From Zonotrichia leucophrys gambelii (Eukaryota > Chordata > Aves > Passeriformes > Passerellidae), in the NCBI RefSeq assembly GCF_028769735.1, contig NC_088171.1:74913216-74977215 (forward strand): 64,000 bases of DNA. The letters are read 5' to 3'. Shown one piece after another: positions 52,111-64,000 of this stretch. Below the pieces are notes generated by a model. It was not told where the DNA came from, ran no database searches, and saw only the letters and a program-made list of their open reading frames with translations. The position numbers were made by a program, and so were the translations under genes. Within the stretch, counting starts at the first letter, position 1; the number at the start of each line of letters is the position of its first letter.

Positions 52111-55100
52111 TAATTCCAGCTCCTCCATGATCTCTAGATACTGCTTAGAAATTGTGATCCCTCTGAAAATCTGACATGTATCACTTTCAGGAGAGGTGAA
52201 CCTGTCTGGTTAGGTCAAAAGATTTTCAGCAGAACATGAGACCTGTATTCTTGGATAACCAACTAAAAATTTACCAGCTCAATCAACAGCTTCTTGGGTG
52301 TGATGAAAGACCCCATGTTAAATGATAGTGGTTAGAGTTCTTTTCTTTCAAGCTCACAAAAATTAAAATCTCTCTGTACAACTATATTGATTACTTTTAC
52401 TAACTACTTGGCATATGTGCATGTGTCTTTCAAAATCTGTTTACCATTCTATTGAGCTTGCTTATAAGTTAGCAAAAAGATGTTACATATGTTCTAGTAG
52501 TTCAGTAATGCAAAAAAAAATTCCTTATGTCACTTACAGAAATATAATACTCTTCCATTAAAGTGTGTATAATTTTCAAAAAATATTCATTTCCAAAATG
52601 GTTCTTTACACCAGAAGTATTACAGCTGATACAAAAGAGTTTTCCTGATCACTTGCCACAATAGTTCTGGCTGAAGATGACAGAAGTAAGAATGTTTGCA
52701 AATGGAATGGAATAATAATAATATAAATAATAAAGAAATGTTAATAAATATTAACTCAAGGAGAAAATGTTGCTTAAGAATTAATTATGATAAAGAGTAA
52801 CAGAGTACCTTTGTAGATAGCTGCAGATAATACCTTTGAATTTTAATCTCAGCATAATAGCTTTCATCTTTTTGAAACATGCACTGAAATATCATTGACA
52901 TTATATATTGTATTTACTTCTACTTTAAATTGCACATCATTCAGTTAATAATCTTGGCAACAGCATAAGGTCAACCAAAGAGGCATACGTTACCTCATCA
53001 AAGAAATATCTTACTTGATTTCAAAAGCAAAGGGTGGGAAAATAGCTAATTCTGAAGAAATTATACATGTAGAATGAAGTACAATTATAGCCTGTTTTAA
53101 TTTTTATATTCTCAAGCATTCAGTCTCTGGTTCTTGTAATTATAATAATGTGCTTCTAACAGAATAAACTGAGGCTAGAGAAACTTTCAAGAGGGAGACA
53201 GGTTGAAGGACTGTGTCTCAGGAGCATGAAGACTGCAGCACAAACCAACAGCAGGCCACTCTTCAAGTACAACTAAGGGAAATAACTTTCCCAAGAAGCT
53301 TGGAGAGACCACAGTGGTGTTTGTTTTCATAATAACACCACTGAAATTGGCTGGACATGGAAAATGAAACTTTAAGAACACAAAGAGGAGGGATATTTTT
53401 TCACAAGCCCTATTATTTTGGATGGTCTTATTTCAATCTTTAAACTTTAAAAAGAGCCTCATTCTACATTCTGATCAAATTAGTACTTTTTTAAGGTGCA
53501 GACAAATTTGATGTGCTCTGGGTGTTTACTTCCAGGAAAGTCCACGATAATACACCTCAAAGCTCTGGCTGCCACGACTCTATTACAGAATGAAGAGTTA
53601 CTGTTACTGCATCCAAAATACGTATTTGCTGTGAATAAACGGGACAGAGACAGTTCTAAACTTTTAGCACTACAACTTATGAAATACTTTTTAAAATTTT
53701 TGATTACAGTCCCTGCTATTGGAGAGAATCTCACACGATTCTTTCTTTTCTTACATGAAAGTGTCTTCCCATGATGAAACAAAACAAAATTAAAAAAATT
53801 ATTTGAAAACCAAATTGTACATCATCCCATAGGTTTTTCATAAAACAGTTACTCTGCAAGCATCTATAAAAAATTAACACTTTAAAAAATTTTATTTAAG
53901 CGTCACACAGACTTGTTAGAAAAATTCTTAAGCTTTTTATAAAGTGAGATTATGTATTTTATTTTCCCAAGAAAATAAGGAATAAAACTAGTTCAAGAAA
54001 AATCTGTGTAAGAAGAAGAGTATATAGGCAGTGCTACAATGTATGCATAACTCCATTATTGCAAACATATGAGAAAGCAAACACATAAGTTACAAGTAAT
54101 ACTCTTTATATATTAAAATAACTAATTTTCTACTTGGATGGGACTAAATTAATTGTTTTGGAATGCATCCTTATCAGTTGTTCATACTCTGGAGCACATA
54201 CCAACACAAACCACCAGAGAAATATTTTGTGTAATAAAACTTTCTCCAGCTGGATACTACTGTGATTGGAAGAGCATATATAAATCTGTGTAATAGGCAG
54301 TGGAGATGGAGAAAAGGACATGAGCAGGAATCCAATTAAGACAGTTTACAACAACCAAAAATTGCAAGGCTTTTTTTAATAAAGTAGTTGCAAGAAGAAT
54401 TCTAAAAAAGCTGCAGGTTGTAAACTGATATAATGTGAATTTTGGAACTTAGAGTGAGCCATTCTTTTAGCTCATGCAAATTAAATTTCCAAAGATAAAA
54501 AAAAAAAAAAATTCATGCCATCATCATGAAACTCTTAAAAGATTGGGAAGTTTCCCAGAGTGAGTAGTGGGCATATTGTTAAATCCTCCTATATAATATT
54601 TGTTTCAGTATCATTAGAAAGCAGAATATAAGCTAATACCCAAATTGTTTCCCTTCAAATCCCTCACCAATGAACCCTAATTGAAATATTTAGCAATTAA
54701 AAGGAAACAATAATTTAAAGAATCACATTATTTCCTTTTTTAGGAATGAAAGTAGAATTAAATTTAAGGTTAACTTTGAATTCCATTGATTAATGCTTTT
54801 GTTCAGTTCAAAATAGATTTGAACTGTAATTGTTAAATTTGTCAAAAAATGCTAGATGATGCACCACAACTTCTCAAGCAGAAACATGTATAAAAAGGAA
54901 TTTTCCCGTGTATTTGAAGTGTAAATAATTTTATTCTGTCAGATTGTGATGTCAACTTTCCCTGAGCCCTGATTACCTAAAAGTCTATATGATCATGTAG
55001 ATTTAATGTAAGAATCAACATCCCCTGAAATTTTCACACTATAAATGGAATCTTTTGGTCTCTACACAAGTTAATTCATTATTTATCAGTTTATAAGAGA

Positions 55101-55822
55101 TATTGCCTTCCTAAAATCCAGTGATAATCCCAAATTTTTCTCTTGTACTATAGTAATTTCTTTAAAATGTACGTATGTGAAGAGATAAAATCTAGTCATA
55201 TTTGATGTAATTTACTATGTTTTGACATTTCTATGCACACATACAAATACTCATTTTAGATAATAGTGATAATAGCTGTGTCTTGCTCTTGTGTTTATCT
55301 GCTAATAATGTCAAGGTTTCTTTTACACATTACTGCTAAATATATTTTCCTCCATGAGGCTAAGCAACTGATGCTGTATAATCTGGATAATTGTAAACTT
55401 ATTCTTTCAGTTCAGCATTTCGTTTTTATAAATACTTCCAAGCTATGGAAGCATTTGCTGTCATGAAAACAGCAGAAGTGAATGACTTGAGTATAGACTG
55501 CTTCTTCCAATCCTCCTATCACTAAATGACCAAAGTGAAATTTATAGTCATAGGTTCAAGAGATGTACTGTTTAGGAAAAAATGTCCATTTAGCAGCTTT
55601 CAAGCTCTTACTCCTCAGAGGTGAGAAATAAATACTCAGGTGATGTGCACTGCCCAATAATCGAATTCTTACCCTGTGCTTGTAAACAGGCAGCAGTTGC
55701 AGCCTGATTTGTTTGTCTATAATCAGATAAGAGGGTCCTGCACTCCTGGAAATATACAGTTCTCAGCAAAGATACAAAAATCTGAGACTGCAGATGATAG
55801 GGAGAGAAAAGAAGTGAGACTG
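52111..55822. other. non-coding AT-rich sequence, no gene
   Basis: No exon or transposon was recognised. Two mirror-image open frames at 53480-53782 (100 codons minus, 92 plus) overlap almost completely and have no recognisable domain. The stretch holds a poly-A run near 54498-54512 and scattered AAT repeats near 52706-52735. Confidence 0.6.
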
Positions 55823-55892
55823 TCACATTTGGATATTCCTGCTTTCTTAAATGAGTCACCTCATTTAAGAAAGCAGGAATATGCAAATGTGA
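55823..55892. repeat. inverted repeat, 33-bp arms, 4-nt loop
   Basis: The arm at 55823-55855 pairs with 55860-55892 at 32 of 33 positions around the loop TCAC. Because of the symmetry, both strands encode the same peptide core (IPAFLNE..HLRKQEY), which is an artefact and not a gene. Long arms with a 4-nt loop fit either a template-switch palindrome or a hairpin RNA precursor. No microRNA family was recognised. Confidence 0.95.
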
Positions 55893-55910
55893 GTTACTTG
55901 CTTGCGGATT

Positions 55911-56170
55911 TTAGTTGGTTGTTTTTTTGTTTTGAATGTGGCTTTTTGTTTGGTTGCTTGGTTTTTCATTTGTCAGTGCAAGTATTTTGGTTTTGGTTGC
56001 TTGGTTAGTTTGGTCTTTGGTTGGTTTGGTGGTTTTTTGTGAGATTTTTTGATTGTTGTTTTTTTGGGGGTGTTGGGGTTTTTTGTGGTTTTTTTGTTAT
56101 TGATTTTTGTTTTGGTGGGGTTTTTATGATGGGGTGTGATTTTGTGTTGCTGTTGTTGTTTTTGTTGTTA
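55911..56170 (+). repeat. G/T-rich low-complexity tract
   Basis: For about 260 bp the plus strand is almost only T and G, with repeated TTGGTTT, GGTTGCTTGG and TTTGGTGG words and runs of 3-6 G. It accounts for the Phe/Trp/Gly-rich open frames here. Such strand asymmetry can favour R-loops or quadruplex-like structures. It begins about 20 bp from the 33-bp-arm hairpin. Confidence 0.9.
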
Positions 56171-56939
56171 CAGACCTACATCAGAGTGCAGCAACACAAG
56201 AGCTCCCTTCGATATTTTTGATGAGGTTAACTTAGGTAGGGGAAACCATCTGCTGCAGAAACTGTTTAAAACTTCATTGGCACTAGCATACATTGCTTTT
56301 CAACCTGTGTAGGGTTGCACAGTCTGCAAGGTAGGTTTTCTCCACAGATCTTAGGGCAGAGGAGTGGGGTTTCAAAACAGATTTAATCTCCTACTATGAC
56401 AGTTAGGACTGGAAAGGAACAATGTTGGACACATATTTTTCTTCTACTGAAAACTCATAAAAATTTATCCTAATATTTTTACCTTTTTGAGCCAGCTCTG
56501 TATTGCTTGGTCATATGTAAAATGTGCTGGTCCCAGAAGTAAAAACTTGCACTAGTTCAGAAAACCTTCTGTTTCTGATGAGAAGTTCTTTTAGTTTGCT
56601 TTTATTCTGGCTAATTTTCAGTCTCCTGCATGTTTCTGTTTACTATGGTCTTATTCTAATGATTTTCCTTAGCTTATACACTAATTTTTAAAAGGAAATA
56701 GATTTAGTCTCATGCAATAGTTTGTCATATTACGTGTTGCACTTAACACTATTATTTTAGTTGCTTTTTTACTCCTTGTATTTAGAAATCTACTTAAATA
56801 GGATGGTCTCATAAGGAAAAAAACCCTAAATTTTTAGGTTTCTAACAGTAGCTGATAGCTACTAAAGTTCACTGCTGATGTCTCGAGTCTTTAAAGAAAA
56901 TAGAGGGGACTTGGAGCAATGCTGGAATTGCAATATTCA

Positions 56940-56940
<1 letters not shown>

Positions 56941-56976
<36 letters not shown>
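56941..56976 (+). repeat. (TA)5(TG)13 compound microsatellite
   Basis: Five TA units are followed by 13 TG units, then TATA. Long TG runs are usually polymorphic and can adopt Z-DNA. Confidence 0.95.
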
Positions 56977-56977
<1 letters not shown>

Positions 56978-59420
56978 ATAATTTCTGAGGCAGCTTATTC
57001 AGTATATTAAATGTTGTTTAGAAATAATACTATGAAATATGTCTTACAATATAAAGAAAAATATTCTAATTAAATTGGTTGCCATAAAGTTTAAAAATAT
57101 ATAAATAGCTCTGACGCTCTTTTCTGTGGCAAATCATTAAAGTTTAAAACAAATATTCTATTAAGCCTTTTGATTTATGTGTTTATAATTTTCACATTTA
57201 TATTGTTTGACTATTTTAAGTGATAAAATGAGTATTAGCATATTTCTACAGAGGAAGAAATTTGTTTCTATAAGTCTTTACTGTGCGTGAAATATTATAG
57301 TGCTGAAGAGCTTAGGGATAAGGTTTGTGTTCAACAGAGAAAAGTTTCTAATGGTTTACAAAAAATTTTGGAAAATATAGGCATACTACCTACTGCCAGA
57401 CAACTTTTTCATTGTAAATGTTTAACCTGGTTGTACGTAACAAAATATTGAATGTGATTTCAGATGCCTTGGTTTCATTTTCACCATGCAGAAATATAAA
57501 CACTGCACACATTGCTATACATACAGAGAGATCTAAGACAATGAGAGCCATTTTTATCTACTCCTAATTCTGCCCACATTCAAGGGTCACTTATTACTAC
57601 TCCAGGAGTTTCTAACCACCCTCAGTGTGCTGACAGCAGAGGTCCCATCTTCTATCACTCTTGAAAAACAGTACTGAAAGTGCATTTTAAAATTGCTTAC
57701 ATCAGCTGTTAGATTGTATGAAATTAATTTAATGCTGCTCATTAATGGCACTTCCCACACCTGTCTCCATAGACTTTTTTTTTTTTAATCTTATATGACA
57801 ATGTCATATTGTGAAGATTGTGTAGATTCAATCCCTGTTCCAAACAAAACATGTGATCCCATAGGTTACACCTTTACTATCCTTTTCTCAGAGCACAGGA
57901 TATTATTAGTCCAAGAAAAATAAGAAGATTTAAAAAAAAAAAAGCTTCAGAAATTTGTTTCACCAGAGACCGAGGAAAAAAGTTATAGGATTAGGGGTTT
58001 TTTCCTTCATTCTGGCTATAAAAAATTTTATCCTTATAACAGGGAGAAAATCGTATTAAAATCTTTAAATAATTTGGTTTACAGTTGACTAACTTAGTGA
58101 ACTGTCCAGAAGTTAATCTCAAATTACACCAGTACCAAGAATTTCGTGTATGTTTTACCTGTTATTTGTATAATAATTCTAACTTGCATCTCTGTGTGTG
58201 AGGCCTGAAGCCAAGAACATTAAACTATTAGTTAGATTGTCATGTTTTCATCTACAGTTGCTCTGTAGTTCAAATTACATGGAAAAGGAAGAAAGAATGA
58301 ATGTGATACCAAACAGATTGTTCATTAAGACACTTCCATTGGATAAAGTCATTCTTTGGACAACATCTGAGTCCACGAAAAAAATGACGTGCCCTACACA
58401 GAACTTAGCAAAATCTAACAAAGACACGAAAGGTGCCTTATCCATAATGTATCCATGCACTATGAATTGCAGTTTTATGAAACACACTTGACACAAAAAG
58501 GAAAATACTGCTATATTTATTTAACACATGAAAATGTTTTTGCAGCTTTTGGTCAGAAGAGGATATATTCCCAAGAACTGAACACATGAGAATTAGGTAG
58601 ACCAAGTATAACATGTCAACAGTTGCTGTTTCCTCTGTTTTTCTATACAAGCTTGCAGTATTCTGAGCATTTGGATTTCTTTGTGGTATAGGTATTCACT
58701 TCTCCCTTTCCATTTTTTTTTAGTTGAAAAAAGACACAACCACTTACTTTAGAAAAACAGCATATGTTTGTGCGAAAAACAGAATTTAAAAAATTGCAGA
58801 AAAATATTACAGAGCAACTTTAAGACGTTTTCTCAATTAAAAAACCAGCTGTCAGTGTCTCAGAAGGCACATTGCATTCCACTGAATGTTTTGCATAAAC
58901 CCCAGTCATTTGGAGTCACCACCATTGGAAGGTGTCACTGTATTGGAATGAATCTTCTATTTCCTTTCTCAACAAGAGATCTTGTGAATAAAATGAATCC
59001 AAGGATACATCTTGTAGCGTGTAAGGTTTGGACAAAGTTATCAGTGACATTCTCATGAAATACGAAAATGTGGTTAGATAAAATTTGACACTGAATCTGA
59101 ACTTGAAGATTACATTAAGGGTCTGATACAGAAGACTTCTAAGATAAATTGAAGATGATGTCAAGCATATTGGCCAATAATATAATTTCAAACTATTTTA
59201 GAAATACTGTGGGAAATCAAATTGAAATTCAGTGAAAACAAATGGGAAATATTATATTTCAAAGGAGATGCCAATATAAAGTGGAAAGTCCTGAAAACGC
59301 AACACTGCAAGGCAGACTTGGAGAAATATAGAGTAAAAATATGTCACATTTCAGAGTAAAAAGGTCAGCTGGAGCATGGCATTCTAATATTTTTCACAAG
59401 AAAGCTTTGGATTACCTTCC

Positions 59421-59450
59421 TTTTTTTTTTAATTTTTCTTTTTTTTTTTT
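59421..59450 (+). repeat. poly-T tract
   Basis: T10, AA, T5, C, T11-12, then CTCCAG. It resembles a strong pyrimidine tract plus AG, but no exon is evident after it. Confidence 0.9.
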
Positions 59451-59526
59451 CTCCAGAGGTGGAATGAATGATTTGAGAATACTGTGATCCTTTAAGGGCC
59501 TTGTTTAGACACAATATTAAGAGTGT

Positions 59527-59556
59527 AAAATAAAAAAAAAATAAAAATAAAAATAA
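59527..59556 (+). repeat. (AAAAT)n-like tract
   Basis: A-rich run with AAAAAT units. It explains the Lys/Phe-rich open frame on the opposite strand. Confidence 0.9.
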
Positions 59557-60484
59557 ATTGAAGAAGAGAAAGCTACCCACCCTTCTAGTTATGATGAAAA
59601 CCTGCTTATAACAGCTAATGCAGAGAAAAGAGAAAGAATCTCTTTCTAATTCAGAAATAAAAGAATAGTTTTTTCATGCATTTCTTCAGAGTTCAAAAGA
59701 GCCAAAAGCACAAATACCCTCTGTTAATAGGGAAAAAATGTCTTATTTCTGCCCACTGTCAACCTTATTTTCCAGCATAATTGAAACATAGTTATTGAAA
59801 CCTTTAACACAGTATAACATCACACTTGTTTATCTTAGCCTATAATGCTAGTAATCCTTTTTCTAACCCTAAAATTAAATATCCTTTAAGATATCCTCAT
59901 GGAAATCCATAAGTAACTTCATAAGTTGTGAATATCATTAATAAATATTAAAAATTTATAGTATTTCCTTTTGTATTCTGTAATGGATGAAACTTGTTGA
60001 GAAAAACAAACAATAATGTAAAATACTTGTAAATGTCAGCAATATTCAGTGTTTAGACATATTCATACTATTCATTCTTCAGGTACTGGATAAGACTAGA
60101 ATGTGTAGATGGTCAGGCTTTATGTTTCATGTCTAAGATTAACAAGAGCTCATTCCGTTTATAGATGTTGCTCTATAGGTACCAAGTAGTTTCACGGCAA
60201 GCTAAAAAGTCTCTTTAGGTAGAGCATTGTTATTTAATTTGACAAAGCAGTCACATAGTTATATTTAGATTTTCTGATAGGCAAATTGAGTTTAACCTAG
60301 GAAAATGGATTATGCTGTATTAATCAAGATACTGCTATCATTACTCTCTGAGAGGTTCTTTGTCCCAGTCAATTTTTTTTATGCCACTGTGGTAGGTGAA
60401 AAGGAGCAAAACTATTCTGCAAGGCTCCCCTCACTATGGAAAATTACTAACAGAATAGACCACTGCTTCTTCTTCTCTCCACAG

Positions 60485-60521
60485 TACTGTGCACAGGGAG
60501 ATCATCAGGAACCAATTTCAA
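60485..60521 (+). other. candidate 37-bp micro-exon flanked by splice-like sites
   Basis: TTCTTCTTCTCTCCACAG precedes position 60485, a near-ideal acceptor with pyrimidine tract and CAG. GTAAGT begins at 60522, a consensus donor. The enclosed 37 bp is open in one frame (reading YCAQGDHQEPIS) and is 12 codons plus one base, so it would shift phase between exons. An alternative acceptor CAG at 60494-60496 would give 25 bp. I do not recognise the gene. A non-coding RNA exon or pure chance are equally possible. Confidence 0.22.
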
Positions 60522-60544
60522 GTAAGTGTATTAAAACAGGCTCA

Positions 60545-60730
60545 GGCTGATGTCAGCTGGAGCTCAGCCGGGGAGATGCCAGTCCGGTGGGGAGACATGA
60601 GTCAGCTGATATGAATTAATGCAGGTCCCAGTGTCTGAAGTGCTACAGCATACAGCTAATGAGCTGTAAAAGGAGGAATGGAGATAAGGGAAGGTAGCCA
60701 GGAGCGTTAATTGCAAGCAATTTAGGTCTA
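60545..60730. promoter_or_regulatory. candidate conserved enhancer, dense motif cluster
   Basis: Motifs are TGAGTCAGC at 60598-60606 (AP-1/MAF type), overlapping CAGCTG at 60603-60608, GAATTAATGC at about 60613-60622, CTAATGAGC at about 60656-60664, and the palindrome AATTGC-AA-GCAATT at 60709-60722 that joins homeodomain-like and C/EBP-like words. The segment is clearly less AT-rich than its surroundings and lies just after the candidate micro-exon. This density is what deeply conserved vertebrate enhancers look like, but no alignment was possible. Confidence 0.35.
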
Positions 60731-63700
60731 CCTTTGGAAAGTAGAATGGTATCAGCTTTTTGTTTGATAGACTTCCACATGAACAGCTTATAATTGAAAA
60801 AAAGAACATGTTTCAAACTGATTTTATTCTGACTTCATTCTTATTCTCTGATTTTTAATGTTGATCTTAAGGGCTGTAATTTAACCACCGGTCTAATGTT
60901 TTAAGTAAAGTAGCTTTGATTGACCATATTGTTTGATCTGAGGATCACAGTTGCTTCAATATGACTACAGAAAACACTAGCTATTCACTTTAGTATAGAT
61001 GTGGTTCATTTGATAATGTCAATAGCAAATTTCCAAGCAACTTTTGCAATATATAAATTTTATATCGAAATATTTTGCAGAGTATTTTGAAGTTCTAAGA
61101 CACAGAAGTACAAAAGCCTTGCAATAGATATTTTTGTGCTACTAAAATGAAATAATTTGTTGTAATATATTAATGTAGGTATTATTCTTACGACTTTTAT
61201 GGCAATAACTAAACTTTTGATGTCACCAGATTTGGGCATTGCTTATGAGTATGAGATTAGAATTATTCTTTGTACACACAATGCATTATTAAGAAATTAA
61301 TCCACATTTGTTTAGTAAACTTCTAAGAATAGTAGGTATGTGAACAACAGAGTGATATTAAAATACCAAGTAAATCTAACATAATTCTATGCTCCCTTGT
61401 GTCAAGTATACAGAAATAGGGAACATGTGATCTCACAGGAATTCAAATGCATTAATTACTAAATAAACACAACAGAAAATAGGTCATGATAGCTTTGCTT
61501 TTTCCTGAAAATTGCACATTCTTTTCTACATGCAGTTAGAAGTACCCTTCTTGTTTATTACAATTCCTTGCCATGTGCTGTATATTATACATAATTCTGG
61601 CTTATTAAATTCCTGAAGCATGCAATACAATGAACTTAATAGATTTTATGCAAATCATTATATAAAAAAATAAGAGCAGATGGTCCTCAACATATCAGAA
61701 CCTTTGTATAGCAGTTTCATATTTTGTTTAAATTAAATAAAATATAAAGTTGCCTTTGTGACACCTAACTTATTTTAATTTATTCTGCTGTGCTGTGTTT
61801 CTCACAGATTTTCTTTCTTTTTATAACAGTAAAGTAAAATATTCATGCTCCTTTTTCTTTAGGTATTTAGATGTTTACCATTTGTGAGTTGTACCGTGAA
61901 CCTATACATACATTTGCTTATTCCTACTTTGCCACAAGAAGGAAATCTCTTGCTATCAATAGAGCACATAATTCATCTCACAGAACTGCCTAAAGGAGAG
62001 AAGGAGAGCATTACACTGGGAATCTTAAACTAGTATCTTTTAAGCTCTTTTGCTCTACAACTCTATGACATTTTTGTCTTACAACTCACTCATTTTGCGT
62101 TCTCCCTGACACCAGCCATGTCAGAAGATGAATGGTAGAGCAAGTAAAACTAAAAGAAGTTATGAAAACTAAACAAAACAAAGAGCTATCAGAAATAATG
62201 AACTAAGATAAAATTAAGAATTATATTATTTTGTTGTTTCCTAAGAGATTCAAACAGCATAGCTAATGATGGTCTCTCTCCTGCTGCCATGTAAAATATG
62301 TATCTCATGATCTTCCCCACCTATCCCAGCCAATGTTCCAAAATCATGTCTGATTCATATCCTTGTCTTTGAACTTATGCAGTAAATAACTAGCCTTATA
62401 ATAAACAATGAACAGAGTAGTGAAAAGAGCTATCAAAAGCTATTGGAAAAAAAAAATCAGTCATATTTTGAACAAAGATGGTTATTATAAATAAATATAG
62501 GGATAGTATAAATTTTGGGGTCTATTCACTTATTCTGTGAAAAGAATTTAAAAGAAAAAAAATCTTCTTTTCACTATATTTGCCAGTTCTGGAAGTGCCT
62601 ATTTTCATGAGACTCTATAACCTTACTTGTTCTATCTTTTCATTTCCTCTGAAAAGCATCTATATAATTTAAAGAAATAAAGCACTGGACTGTATACTCT
62701 ACCTGAAGTGGTCCAACAGGTGCAAGAGTCATACCAAGCATAGTTAAAATTCAGTAACTTTCACCTCTTTCCCTCTTTCCTTCTTTCCTCCTTTAAAAAA
62801 AAAAATTCTTTAAAAGCCTTATCTAAGGATAGGACCATTCCAAGATATAGGATCATATAATAGGTGGGGAGAGAACAAAGCCTCCAGACAAAGGAAAACC
62901 CTGTTATTGGTCTTGCCACCTTGTTTCATTTTTCATCTTCTAAGACAACTGTGACACAGCTACTTGAGTGAATTTTCATGCTTTATTTCAATTTTTTACT
63001 GAAATGATACCATGTATTCTGAAACAAAAGTTATACATTTTTTTTAATCCATAGAAGCATAATTCAAGAATACTTTTCCAGAAGCTATTTCTCAGCATTT
63101 CAGGTTTTCTGAATATTGTTAGAAAGTGAGAAAACTCATCACCAACACAGTTAACCAGCACAAGCTACAGAATTTAATTTCTCTTGTTTTTAGGCAAAAA
63201 TAATAATTCTCTTATTTACTTAATATAAGAGAATAATTTGTAGCAAGTTCTGAGAAATTAGTAATACCAAGAAGTAATCATGCTGTCAATTCTTATGAGA
63301 CCGCATCCTGTTTGATCTGCCTGTGTCCCAGTAGAAACACTACAATCCTATTTCAAGGGTCACAGTAAATAGGAAGATAGATTATGGTCAACACAAAACT
63401 AACCATTTTGGTTACAATAGAATATTAGTTTCCAGAATGGAGAAAAACACACTTGCAAATGGTTTTGCTCTTCAGCAGCAGAATAATTTTAGCCCTCAAA
63501 TTAGGAAGAAGAGCCAAAAGAACCCCAAACAAACAATGTTGTCTATCTGGGTACTAAAAATCCTTATAATTTTTCTGCCCCTAAATTCCAGAAAGCTATC
63601 ATGTTTCCTCCCAGCCTTGATGCCAGAAGCTGTCCTCTGAGGTGGCAGTAGCAGTATTTTTCCATCTAGCTCTTCTTCTCATCCATTACAAATGCCAAAT

Positions 63701-64000
63701 TTTCCAGCTTTCCCTTAAAATTGTCTGAGTTCAACTGATGGCACCTTATTGCAAAACAAATCAAAATGTCCAAAGTGATGTCAAATATTTCAGGAAAGTA
63801 TCCAAAGCAATATTTATTATGCAGAACTTCCATGGTTACTTTGATGATTGGAAATAAGCCACACTTTTAATTAATTAGAATCCCGCAAACTTTACACACT
63901 GTGAAGAATAAGCAATGACATAGAATGATGCCTTTTCTTTTTCCTGTCAAAACCATGTAATTTTTCATGTCATCAGCATGTTTTGAGCTATAAGAACACA
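60731..64000. other. non-coding AT-rich sequence, no gene
   Basis: No gene, RNA or transposon was recognised. A pyrimidine tract with CTTT units followed by poly-A lies near 62762-62808. The open frame at 63437-63640 (67 codons) has no recognisable domain. The window ends inside unannotated sequence. Confidence 0.65.

Larger units (their letters stand above)
56171..60484. other. non-coding AT-rich sequence, no gene
   Basis: No gene was recognised. The stretch includes a TA/TG microsatellite, a poly-T tract and an AAAAT tract listed separately, and A/T homopolymers near 57777 and 57932. Open frames at 58198-58491 and 58768-59058 lack recognisable domains. Confidence 0.65.

Noticed and set aside
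55608..56008. Two overlapping opposite-strand frames sharing a peptide core
   Set aside because: The shared core comes from the palindrome at 55823-55892, and the C-terminal part comes from the G/T-rich tract.
55911..56170. Interstitial telomere repeat
   Set aside because: Although G/T-rich, it lacks tandem TTAGGG units.
59421..59460. Strong pyrimidine tract plus CAG as a splice acceptor
   Set aside because: No donor or open exon of sensible size follows. Long poly-T runs of this kind are common in introns.

Overview
This 64 kb window looks like vertebrate nuclear DNA, most likely from a bird. The case rests on seven separate fragments of the CR1 (chicken repeat 1) LINE family, several ending in the characteristic ATTCTATG-type 3' repeat. 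Mammalian Alu/L1 or B-type SINEs are absent, the background is AT-rich, and simple repeats are short. I cannot name the species or locus. There is no evidence of bacterial, phage, plasmid or viral gene organisation.

I find no intact protein-coding gene. The open frames are short (at most about 119 codons), overlap on both strands, often run through homopolymers, and show no recognisable domains except where they cross CR1 reverse-transcriptase remnants. The window is best read as a gene desert or the inside of a very large intron.

Layout: 1-16.5 kb is mostly unique AT-rich sequence with one CR1 tail (2.8-3.2 kb), a 20-bp-arm hairpin (10.1 kb) and some possible regulatory clusters (1.05-1.2, 11.5-11.6 and 12.5-12.65 kb). 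16.5-18.4 kb holds two CR1 copies meeting 5' end to 5' end, the second keeping the FADD motif of the reverse transcriptase. 18.4-31.8 kb is unique sequence. 31.8-37.8 kb holds a CR1 reverse-transcriptase fragment, a convergent pair of nuclear-receptor half-sites, a G-rich tract, a long antisense CR1 and a second 5'-to-5' CR1 pair. 37.8-51.9 kb is unique sequence with microsatellites, an exceptional 26-bp-arm perfect hairpin (47.8 kb) and a possible conserved enhancer (49.1-49.4 kb). 51.9-52.1 kb is an isolated GC-rich island. 55.8-56.2 kb pairs a 33-bp-arm hairpin with about 260 bp of G/T-only-like sequence. 60.5-60.7 kb has a splice-site-flanked 37-bp candidate exon next to a dense cluster of transcription-factor-like motifs.

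No multi-gene system is present. The signals most worth following are the large near-perfect hairpins, which look like template-switch mutations or possible small-RNA precursors, the candidate enhancers, the candidate micro-exon and the GC-rich island. Calls of conservation are guesses from base composition and motif density, because no alignment could be run.
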